The notes beneath the pieces were generated by a model that did not search any database, had not been told where the DNA came from, and worked only from the letters and a program-made list of their open reading frames with translations. Below, one piece after another: positions 6,891 to 12,940 of a DNA stretch of 12,940 nt (the first letter of the stretch is position 1; each line of letters begins with the position of its first letter). The DNA is taken from contig DPZW01000177.1 of the NCBI GenBank assembly GCA_003536545.1, positions 1 through 12,940 of the forward strand, read 5' to 3'. Made by a program: the position numbers and the translations under genes. This DNA is from Rhodospirillaceae bacterium. Lineage in GTDB: Bacteria > Pseudomonadota > Alphaproteobacteria > UBA11073.

Positions 6891-7604
6891 TTAAAAACTA
6901 TACGTCACAATCCATTTAAAACGTGTGTCGGGTGCAGCATTCGTCATGCCCCATAACAGGCCCACATCATATTTCACGTCGTCTATCAGTTTACCCGACA
7001 GGGCTGGGCCAGCCTGCACTTCCTTAGCGCCACCGGGTTCTGTGCCAATACGTCCCTGGCCCAGATAAAACTCCACACCGGGAATGAAATATTCAGAATA
7101 TTTATACTGGCTTTTGTAATTCACATTAAATTTCGTGCCATCGCGGGAATTTTTTCCGTATTCACTTTCAAACACAATATTCACTGTTTGCGGAAAATCA
7201 CCAAAATCCTGCGCCGCCAAAACCGCGAATTCAAATTTGTTCGGCAAATGTGCCTGCATCGCAGCTTCATAGGTGCCCTGCACCGATAGGCGCGGCCATA
7301 AATCATTTTTCTTAATCAGCTGATAACGCGCGCCCCACTCCGTATAGGACAGTGAATAATCATCACCCTGTTTGGGCATGATGCCTTTGAATTCCAAACG
7401 AAATCGATCGGTAAAACCGTGATTAACTACAAATTTGTGATCTTCGCGATGGTTCAGGCGTGTGCGCTCATCATGATCCCCCCCGCCACGATATTCCAGT
7501 TCAGTTTTACCCATCGTCACATCGGGCGATGAAATTTTATTGGATGCCACCGCTGTCAGCGGCAGCAAACCAATCAAGGCGATTAAAGAAATTCGTATCA
7601 TCAT
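6891..7604 (-). CDS. Predicted outer-membrane beta-barrel protein
   Basis: A 237-residue protein with an N-terminal signal peptide (ISLIALIGLLPLTAVAS, cleavage probably after Ala20 or Ser21). The mature part has alternating polar/aromatic strands such as DRFRLEFKGI, WGARYQLI, LSVQGTYEA and YFIPGVEFYLGQG, separated by polar loops. It ends FKWIVTYSF, the C-terminal Phe and aromatic alternation recognised by the BAM assembly machinery. It has no cysteines in the mature chain and no recognisable enzyme motif. The function is unknown; it could be a small porin-like or structural barrel of about ten strands. The start ATG at 7604 overlaps the helicase stop (TAATG), with a second ATG immediately following, so translation is probably coupled to the helicase gene. 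Confidence 0.8.
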   Translation of the reverse strand: MMIRISLIALIGLLPLTAVASNKISSPDVTMGKTELEYRGGGDHDERTRLNHREDHKFVVNHGFTDRFRLEFKGIMPKQGDDYSLSYTEWGARYQLIKKNDLWPRLSVQGTYEAAMQAHLPNKFEFAVLAAQDFGDFPQTVNIVFESEYGKNSRDGTKFNVNYKSQYKYSEYFIPGVEFYLGQGRIGTEPGGAKEVQAGPALSGKLIDDVKYDVGLLWGMTNAAPDTRFKWIVTYSF

Positions 7605-9352
7605 TACCCCGCACGTTTTTTAGGTCCGCTAAATTTCTTTGGCGCGCTGTGGCCGCCATCGCGACCGCGGCCGGATTTTGCATGTTCCTTGCGCGCGCTG
7701 CTCCAGCGATTTTTCGGCCCACCATGCTTTTTTGGCTTCACGCCTTCAGGACGTTCCGTGCGAGCTGCCGGGCGGTCATCATGTTTTTTCGGACGCTCAC
7801 CATATGAACGATCGGTATGCGCAGGTCTTGCAGGACGCTCACCTGCCGGACGAGCACTCCGCTCTGCCGGACGATCACCGCGGAAACCACGCGCAGGTCT
7901 TTCATTGCGCTGCTGCGCGGTGCGCCCGCCGCTTTTGGGCCTTTCACTGCGTTCTGTACGCGCCGGACGTGCTTCAACAAATTCTGCACGCTCAGCCACA
8001 GGTGACCATTCTTTTCTTTCGCTGCGCTGTGGGCGGTCATCATTATTCACACGGGCACGCGGCGTATAATCGTCATTGCTGCGTTTACGTGGTGCGTAAT
8101 CATCCCCACTACGCGGGCCGCCAAATTTTTTACCAAATCCGCCCCCAGGTTTACCGGCACGTTTGGGCAATGCGCCGCGCGCACGGTCATCACCATGACG
8201 TTTCACGCCGCGTGATGCACGTGGGTCCTGCGTATCCGTATTGCCGCCCAGCAAGCGTTGAATAGCCACCCATTTGCGACCATCGGCATGCGTGACGAAA
8301 TTCACGGCAGAACCCAGTGCGCCTGCACGCGCGGTGCGGCCAATGCGGTGAATGTAATCTTCCGGCACCTGCGGCAGATCATAGTTGATCACATGTTCAA
8401 TATGCGGGATATCCAGGCCGCGTGCGGCCACATCCGTTGCCACCAAGATACGGAATTTCTTCTCGCGGAAATCGGCAATCACGCGATCACGTTTGCGTTG
8501 CTGCAGATCGCCGTGAATAGCTGCTGCGCGCATTTCTTCGTTGCTGAGTTTCTTTGCCAGACGATCTGCGCCGTGTTTGGTTTTTACAAAAATAATAATT
8601 GAACCTTTTCGTTGCTCCAGCTCCATCATCAGTTGATCATACTTACCTTCGTCCGTGACGCGCATCGTTTCCTGCTTGATATTCGCAATCGGCGTGGTGA
8701 GAGAACCCACAGCAATCCGTTTAGGATTGGTCAAATATTTCTTGGAAAGCTTCGTGATATTATCCGGCAGCGTGGCAGAGAATAACAGAGTTTGACGTTT
8801 GTCATTCATCTTCTCCACAATCGTTTCGATTTGCGGACCAAAGCCCATATCCAGCATCCGATCTGTCTCGTCCAGCACCAGGAAACCGGCGTTTTGTAAT
8901 TTCAAACTGCGGCGCACCAGATGGTCATTGATCCGCCCCGGCGTGCCGACAATCAGGCGCGGCTTGGCGTCCAGCTGGCGCAACTGGCGCGGAATCGCCT
9001 CACCGCCAATCAGCAGGGCGGTTTTAATATTCGGCACCGGGATCATTTGCTGCATGGCTTCAATCACCTGTGCCGCTAATTCGCGCGTAGGTGTCATAAT
9101 TAATGCCATCGCATCATCATGTTCCATCAGATAACAAATTGCCGGGATGCCAAAAGCAGCTGTTTTCCCCGTCCCCGTCTGGGCGGTACCCAGAACATCA
9201 TTCCCTTCCATCGCCAATGGAATAGTCGCCGACTGAATCGGCGTGGGCGTGGTAAAATTCATGCGGTTGAGTGATTTTAAAAGCTTCTCAGGCAAGCCAA
9301 AAGCTTCAAAAGAAGTATGCGCGGCAACAGCCGCAGTTTGACGCTGTGTCAT
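7604..9352 (-). CDS. rhlE: RhlE-type DEAD-box RNA helicase with long basic tail
   Basis: An ATP-dependent RNA helicase likely acting in ribosome assembly or RNA turnover. The 582 residues hold the full two-domain core: Q-motif region FEAFGLP...TPIQ (15-40), motif I AQTGTGKT (57-64), Ia PTRELA (88-93), Ib TPGR (137-140), motif II DETD instead of DEAD (161-164), motif III SAT (192-194), IV IIFVKT (253-258), V ARGLD (310-314) and VI HRIGRTAR (335-342). From about 372 to 582 is a disordered Arg/Lys/Gly/Pro-rich tail with repeated ERPAR, DDRP and GGPK units, typical of RNA-binding extensions. The ATG at 9352 has AGGGA 6 bases upstream (9363-9359). It follows msrA by 128 bases and overlaps the next gene by one base. 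The rhlE symbol is by motif resemblance; other DEAD-box subfamilies are possible. Confidence 0.9.
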   Translation of the reverse strand: MTQRQTAAVAAHTSFEAFGLPEKLLKSLNRMNFTTPTPIQSATIPLAMEGNDVLGTAQTGTGKTAAFGIPAICYLMEHDDAMALIMTPTRELAAQVIEAMQQMIPVPNIKTALLIGGEAIPRQLRQLDAKPRLIVGTPGRINDHLVRRSLKLQNAGFLVLDETDRMLDMGFGPQIETIVEKMNDKRQTLLFSATLPDNITKLSKKYLTNPKRIAVGSLTTPIANIKQETMRVTDEGKYDQLMMELEQRKGSIIIFVKTKHGADRLAKKLSNEEMRAAAIHGDLQQRKRDRVIADFREKKFRILVATDVAARGLDIPHIEHVINYDLPQVPEDYIHRIGRTARAGALGSAVNFVTHADGRKWVAIQRLLGGNTDTQDPRASRGVKRHGDDRARGALPKRAGKPGGGFGKKFGGPRSGDDYAPRKRSNDDYTPRARVNNDDRPQRSERKEWSPVAERAEFVEARPARTERSERPKSGGRTAQQRNERPARGFRGDRPAERSARPAGERPARPAHTDRSYGERPKKHDDRPAARTERPEGVKPKKHGGPKNRWSSARKEHAKSGRGRDGGHSAPKKFSGPKKRAG

Positions 9353-9371
9353 TCTGTGTCCCTATGGGTTC

Positions 9372-9399
9372 ATGGTTTTCGCTAGAACTCGAAAACCGT
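9372..9399 (-). promoter_or_regulatory. Inverted repeat in the helicase mRNA leader
   Basis: The arms ggttttcg (9374-9381) and cgaaaacc (9390-9397) are perfect complements around an 8-base loop; one G-U and one A-U pair could extend the stem to 10. In the helicase transcript the hairpin sits about 8 bases upstream of the AGGGA ribosome binding site. It has no U-tract, so an intrinsic terminator is unlikely. It could be a leader hairpin, a protein-binding site or an operator. RNA helicase genes are often controlled through their leaders, but no function is shown here. Confidence 0.45.
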
Positions 9400-9443
9400 A
9401 GCAACCAGAAAAGGGCACAATTAAGAGGACTTATGCGTTAAGG

Positions 9444-9484
9444 ATGCAAGCTATAGGCGAAACTATCAGGCGAATGCAAGCTAT
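9444..9484. repeat. 11-base direct repeat between msrA and the helicase gene
   Basis: The string atgcaagctat occurs at 9444-9454 and 9474-9484, 30 bases apart, with a second short repeat aggcga at 9455-9460 and 9468-9473 in between. The second copy overlaps the msrA stop codon. The 128-base gap (9353-9480) also contains the leader hairpin. On the minus strand a weak TTGCAT / TATAGC pair with an 18-base spacer falls over these repeats and might be the helicase promoter, but matches to consensus are poor (3/6 and 4/6). Confidence 0.4.
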
Positions 9485-10020
9485 TTCTCGCCTTTATTTG
9501 CACTGCCCCACATTTTCTTCAGGAAATCCTCGCGCCCACTGCCTTTTTTATACCGTTGATAATGATTTTCATTCTTTTGGTAGAAATCCTGATGCGCCTC
9601 TTCGGCTTTCTTAAAACCATTCACTGGCAAAATCTGCACCGCCACTGGCTTGCTGAATTCTTTTTCCATTTTTGCTTTGCTGGCCTCGGCAATTTTTTTC
9701 TCTTCTTCGTTGGCCGCGTAAATCGCTGTGCGGTATTTGTGCCCGCGATCAAAAAACTGGCCGTTGCTGTCAAACGGGTCCACATTGTACCAATAAATTT
9801 CTACCAGCTTTGCATATGAAATTTTTGCAGGATCATAAATGACTTTCACAATTTCTACATCATCATCCGTATAACCGGAAATGGCATCTGTCACTTCGGG
9901 CACCTCTTGATACGCGGCCTCCATGCACCAGAAACAACCGCCGCCGAAATAAGCTTCAGCCGCATTTGCGATATTTGTCATCATGATCAAAATCCCCAGC
10001 GCAATGCACAAACGTTTCAT
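9481..10020 (-). CDS. msrA: Periplasmic peptide methionine sulfoxide reductase MsrA, loop-deleted form
   Basis: Reduces methionine-S-sulfoxide in proteins. I start at ATG 10020 (179 residues) because a GGGGGA ribosome binding site lies just upstream and a signal peptide follows (residues 1-20, cleavage near NANA-type ANA|A), placing the enzyme in the periplasm. The catalytic motif GGGCFWC has Cys29 and Cys32. NVDPFDSNGQFFDRGHKYR (79-97) holds the conserved Asp91 and Tyr96, and Glu56 in VEIVKV matches the active-site Glu. Between SGY (48-50) and Glu56 the usual loop of about 15-18 residues with a conserved Tyr and TGH is missing. The C-terminal region reads KKGSGRED where related proteins often carry a Cys, so no resolving Cys exists outside CFWC. 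It follows gltX by 25 bases. Family membership is strong; activity is not certain. Confidence 0.85.
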   Translation of the reverse strand: MKRLCIALGILIMMTNIANAAEAYFGGGCFWCMEAAYQEVPEVTDAISGYTDDDVEIVKVIYDPAKISYAKLVEIYWYNVDPFDSNGQFFDRGHKYRTAIYAANEEEKKIAEASKAKMEKEFSKPVAVQILPVNGFKKAEEAHQDFYQKNENHYQRYKKGSGREDFLKKMWGSANKGEK

Positions 10021-10045
10021 GGTTTCCCCCCATATGTGAACGTTG

Positions 10046-11383
10046 TCAGGCAACCAAACGTTCCAGAATTTTATCGCGGCCAATGATCGGCAACAGGGGT
10101 GCCATTTCCGGCCCATGATCCATGCCCGTAATTGCCTGCCGGAGCGGCATAAACAATGCCTTGCCCTTGCGGCCCGTTTTTTCCTTCAGCGCATTCGTCC
10201 ATACACCCCATGCATCCGCATTCATTTCCGCAGGCAAGGCTTCGCGCGCGGCCACAATGAATTCACGGTCGTCATTGGCGATCACAGGCGTGATATTGCC
10301 GAAAATAATATTTTGCCATTCTTTCACGTCTGACAGACGCGCAATATTTGCGCGCACGATATTCCAGAATTCTTCGCTGCATGTGATGCCGATGGCATCC
10401 AGCCTGGATTTTGCAATCGCATAATCCATTTCATGCAATAATTGCGCATTCAACCGTAACATATCGGCAATGTCGAGTTTCGCCATCGTGCGTGAAAATT
10501 TGCTGAAATCAAATTCTTTGGCGAGTTCGCCCAGGTCTTTGTGCAAGGCAATTGGATCAGACGTGCCGAGTTTGGCCAGCAGGGATAAAATCGCCATAGG
10601 CTCCAGGCCCTCCTCATCGCGCAATTCCCCGGCAGAAGACGAACCCACCCGTTTGGACAGCTTGCCACCATCTGCATCTGCCAATAATGACAGATGCGCA
10701 AACTCCGGCACCTTTGCACCCAATGCCATAAACATATGCACATGGCATGCGGTATTCGTCACATGATCTTCGCCACGCACAATATGCGTTGCGCCAAAAT
10801 CCACATCATCAATCACGCTACACAAATGGTATAACGGACGGCCATCTTCGCGCACCACAACCGGATCCGAAATCTGGCTCACAGCAAAATGCACATCACC
10901 GCGCACATGATCTTTCCAATGAATATCACTGTCGCGCATTTTGAAACGCAGGTGCGGCTTGCGGCCTTCGGCCTCATATTTCGCGCGGTCCCCATCTGTC
11001 ATGCGCAATGCGGCACGGTCATAAATCGGTGGTTTGCCCTGCCCAATCAAAGATTTACGTTTTAAATCCAGCTCTGTCGGCGTTTCATAGCACGGGTACA
11101 AATCACCTTTGGCCAGCATCTCGGCAATGACAGCGTCATAACGCTCTGTCCGTTTGGACTGATATTCCAACCTGTCCCATTCAAGGCCTAGCCAGGTCAG
11201 ATCTGAGATAATCGCATCCGTATATTCCTGCTTGCTACGTTCCAGATCCGTATCATCAATGCGCAGGATAAACTTGCCACCCTGGTTCCGGGCAAAGAGC
11301 CAGCAGACCAAAGCCGTCCGGACAGAGCCGACATGCAGCATGCCAGTGGGAGAAGGTGCAAAGCGCGTAATTACCTGAGTCAT
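10046..11383 (-). CDS. gltX: Glutamyl-tRNA synthetase
   Basis: Charges tRNA-Glu (and possibly tRNA-Gln) with glutamate in the cytoplasm. The 445-residue class I synthetase starts at ATG 11383 (MTQVITRFAPSPTG), where the fold must begin; the open frame continues upstream over the divergent gene but that part is not coding. The HIGH-class motif is HVGS (17-20), followed by LRIDDTDLERS (40-50), IDDVDFGATHIVRGEDH (191-207) and the KMSKS-class motif KLSKR (241-245). The anticodon-binding domain ends TGRKGKALFMPLRQAITG (403-420). The zinc-binding Cys cluster of the E. coli enzyme is absent, and the GELRDEEGLEPMAI segment (252-265) resembles the short alphaproteobacterial GltX form. It shares a short intergenic region with the divergent antiporter gene and runs into msrA. 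No glutaminyl-tRNA synthetase is seen, so misacylation of tRNA-Gln followed by GatCAB amidation is possible but unproven. Confidence 0.95.
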   Translation of the reverse strand: MTQVITRFAPSPTGMLHVGSVRTALVCWLFARNQGGKFILRIDDTDLERSKQEYTDAIISDLTWLGLEWDRLEYQSKRTERYDAVIAEMLAKGDLYPCYETPTELDLKRKSLIGQGKPPIYDRAALRMTDGDRAKYEAEGRKPHLRFKMRDSDIHWKDHVRGDVHFAVSQISDPVVVREDGRPLYHLCSVIDDVDFGATHIVRGEDHVTNTACHVHMFMALGAKVPEFAHLSLLADADGGKLSKRVGSSSAGELRDEEGLEPMAILSLLAKLGTSDPIALHKDLGELAKEFDFSKFSRTMAKLDIADMLRLNAQLLHEMDYAIAKSRLDAIGITCSEEFWNIVRANIARLSDVKEWQNIIFGNITPVIANDDREFIVAAREALPAEMNADAWGVWTNALKEKTGRKGKALFMPLRQAITGMDHGPEMAPLLPIIGRDKILERLVA

Positions 11384-11461
11384 CGCGCTATTTAGCAGAA
11401 ATTTATGTGGAAATGAAAGCACATGATTGCCTTTTACCCCCCAATCCTTAAAGTGAATCGC
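11384..11461. promoter_or_regulatory. Divergent intergenic region between gltX and the antiporter gene
   Basis: These 78 bases separate the gltX start (minus) and the antiporter start (plus), so they probably hold both promoters. The stretch is AT-rich on the gltX side (tagcagaaatttatgtgg) and contains a run of cytosines (ttttaccccccaa). I see no consensus -35/-10 pair and no clear operator, so no individual promoter is called. Confidence 0.35.
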
Positions 11462-12688
11462 ATGGAAGAATATGAGCTTATCCGCACCATCGCGCTCAGT
11501 ATCGTCGGCGCGTTTATTTGTGGCTTTATCGCCCGCAAATTGAAACTTCCTACAATTCTTGGCTATCTGGTTGCAGGCATGTTGCTGGGTCCGCACACGC
11601 CTGGCTTTATTGCTGATGCCCATTTGGCCAAGCAGCTGGCTGAAATTGGTATTATCCTGCTGATGTTTGGCGTTGGCCTGCACTTTTCACTCAAAGATCT
11701 GATTAATGTTCGTAAAATTGCCCTGCCCGGTGCGTTATTCCAAATGCTGGCGGCCACATTGATTGGTGCAGTGGTTATTCGCGCGCTGGGCTTTCCCTGG
11801 ATCAACGGTTTTATTTTTGGCCTGACATTATCGGTTGCCAGTACCGTGGTTTTGCTGCGCGCGTTGGAACACCGGCATAGCATTGATACCCCTGCCGGAA
11901 AAATTGCAGTGGGTTGGCTGATTGTTGAAGATCTGGCCATGGTACTTGCTATCGTCTTCATGCCGGTTCTGGCAGATATTATTTTATATGAACAGGAAAT
12001 CAGCAGTACATTTATTTTTGCTTCACTGGGCAGTGTGCTGCTGAAGATTGGTATCTTTGCAGTCCTAATGATTTTTATTGGCCGCCGCGTTTTGCCCGGG
12101 ATGCTGGTACTGGTTGCCAAAACCAAATCGCGCGAATTGTCATCGCTGGCCATTCTCGCAATTGCCCTGGGCTTATCTTATGTTGCCTATTCCGTGTTTG
12201 ATGCCTCATTCGCCCTGGGGGCATTCCTGGCTGGCATGATTTTAAATGAAAGTGAAATCGGCCACCGGTCTGCTGAGCAATCTGAACCGCTTCGGAACAC
12301 TTTTGCGGTGCTGTTTTTTGTATCGGTTGGCATGTTATTTAATCCGCGCATCCTGCTGGAACAGCCTGTTCTGGTTTTTGCGACGCTGTTGATTATTATT
12401 GTTGGTAAAGTTGCCGCCGCGCTTGTTATCACTCGCATCTTCCGGCAAACTCGCGAAGCCAGCTGGACCGTTGCCATCAGCCTGGCCCAGATCGGTGAAT
12501 TCTCATTCATCCTTGCAGGCATGGCCTTGATGAACGGCCTGATGCTGGAACAACATTATAATATGGTTTTGGCGGGCGCGATTTTATCGATTGGCATTAA
12601 TCCCTTCCTGTTTAAATGGATGGATAAATTTATCCCACGCACAGAGGCCGTCCCCGCCCCCGCAAATGATAAAACATTGGCCGCCTGA
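11462..12688 (+). CDS. CPA2 monovalent cation:proton antiporter (YbaL/KefB type, no RCK domain)
   Basis: A 408-residue integral membrane protein of the CPA2 family, likely exchanging K+ or Na+ for H+ across the inner membrane. It contains about 12 hydrophobic spans; conserved stretches are LGYLVAGMLLGPHTPGFI (33-50), GIILLMFGVGLHFSLKDL (63-80), LTLSVASTVVLLRALEHR (121-138), WLIVEDLAMVL with the paired acidic ion site Glu156-Asp157 (152-162), FALGAFLAGMIL (250-261) and AQIGEFSFILAG (342-353), all strongly YbaL-like. The family members YbaL, KefB and KefC continue with a cytosolic RCK/TrkA-N domain of about 150 residues; here the protein ends soon after the last span (PRTEAVPAPANDKTLAA) and no such domain follows. 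Start ATG 11462 matches family N-termini; ATG 11423 would add 13 residues. It is divergent from gltX. Confidence 0.9.
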   Translation: MEEYELIRTIALSIVGAFICGFIARKLKLPTILGYLVAGMLLGPHTPGFIADAHLAKQLAEIGIILLMFGVGLHFSLKDLINVRKIALPGALFQMLAATLIGAVVIRALGFPWINGFIFGLTLSVASTVVLLRALEHRHSIDTPAGKIAVGWLIVEDLAMVLAIVFMPVLADIILYEQEISSTFIFASLGSVLLKIGIFAVLMIFIGRRVLPGMLVLVAKTKSRELSSLAILAIALGLSYVAYSVFDASFALGAFLAGMILNESEIGHRSAEQSEPLRNTFAVLFFVSVGMLFNPRILLEQPVLVFATLLIIIVGKVAAALVITRIFRQTREASWTVAISLAQIGEFSFILAGMALMNGLMLEQHYNMVLAGAILSIGINPFLFKWMDKFIPRTEAVPAPANDKTLAA

Positions 12689-12702
12689 TTTTTACTTGCG
12701 CA

Positions 12703-12940
12703 TCACGGTCCAGGCAGTGCAGGCATCCGAAACTTTGTAATCCCGCGTTCTTTCGCAAGCCCCATGGCATCACGCTCGTCCTCCCTCATTTGCAAAATGA
12801 TCCGGTTATAATTTTGCGTGGGCAACTCATAATAATCGCCCGTGTTGTTTGAAATGCTGGTTGTGCCGTGCCTTGAAACCACTCGCGGCGCATAAGCTGC
12901 ACGAAGCAGTTCATTCACCCGGTCTTCCTGTTCGCATGAT
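12703..12940 (-). CDS. C-terminal part of an unknown protein running in from the right edge
   Basis: A minus-strand frame stays open from the window's last bases to a TGA at 12705-12703, giving about 78 residues ending GITKFRMPALPGP. The only start-like codon is GTG at 12918, but the frame reads on upstream as SCEQEDRV with no stop, so it is probably the end of a longer protein rather than a separate 71-residue gene. The sequence is polar and rich in Arg, Asn, Tyr and Glu, with no membrane segment and one Cys. No motif is recognised. Its stop lies 14 bases from the convergent antiporter stop, which supports it being real. Confidence 0.5.
   Translation of the reverse strand, partial: SCEQEDRVNELLRAAYAPRVVSRHGTTSISNNTGDYYELPTQNYNRIILQMREDERDAMGLAKERGITKFRMPALPGP

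Noticed and set aside
7639..8265. Long plus-strand frames opposite the helicase tail
   Set aside because: The repetitive Arg/Gly/Pro codons of the tail leave few stops in other frames; the His/Arg/Cys-rich products have no plausible start signals or domains.
9372..9399. Hairpin as an intrinsic terminator for msrA
   Set aside because: No run of U follows the stem in the direction of transcription, and the stem is not GC-rich.
10021..10116. N-terminal extension of msrA by 32 residues
   Set aside because: It overlaps the gltX end and would bury the signal peptide; the ATG at 10020 has a good ribosome binding site.
11384..11683. N-terminal extension of gltX by 100 residues
   Set aside because: The synthetase fold begins at MTQVITRFAPSPTG; the extension is antisense to the antiporter gene and has no similarity to GltX.

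Overview
The window looks like ordinary chromosomal DNA from an alphaproteobacterium. This rests on protein character: an alphaproteobacterial-type short GltX, a PTB-like phosphotransacylase paired with AckA, an RhlE helicase with a long basic tail, and a YbaL-like antiporter. Base composition is near-balanced and genes are tightly packed with many stop/start overlaps. I cannot name the genus. No mobile element, CRISPR array, prophage or defence island is visible, and no stretch longer than about 160 bases lacks a gene.

Left block (1-6425, all minus strand). Read in the direction of transcription, the order is tRNA-Ser(GCT), a membrane-anchored SAM methyltransferase, a phosphate acyltransferase (pta/ptb family), acetate kinase, then livH, livM, livG and livF of a branched-chain amino acid ABC importer. 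livF is cut off by the window start. The spacing (ATGA overlap pta/ackA, about 33 bases ackA/livH, 1-4 base overlap livH/livM, 2 bases livM/livG, 11-base overlap livG/livF) suggests one long operon joining acyl-phosphate/acetate metabolism to amino-acid uptake. No periplasmic binding protein gene (livK/livJ) is present inside the window.

Middle block (6426-9480). A short plus-strand gene encodes a small membrane or secreted cysteine-containing protein of unknown function. It converges, with one base between stop codons, on a minus-strand pair: an RhlE-type DEAD-box RNA helicase and an outer-membrane beta-barrel protein whose start overlaps the helicase stop (TAATG). The helicase has DETD in motif II and a disordered basic tail of about 210 residues. 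Its leader holds a perfect 8-bp inverted repeat just upstream of the ribosome binding site.

Right block (9481-12940). On the minus strand gltX (glutamyl-tRNA synthetase) is followed after 25 bases by a periplasmic MsrA-like protein that lacks an internal loop and any C-terminal resolving cysteine. Divergent from gltX is a CPA2 antiporter of the YbaL/KefB type with no C-terminal nucleotide-binding domain. A minus-strand reading frame of unknown function runs in from beyond the right edge.

Nothing here is clearly a new system. The observations most worth a second look are the compact MsrA, the pta-ackA-liv arrangement, the tRNA-Ser 5'-end duplication and the helicase leader structure.
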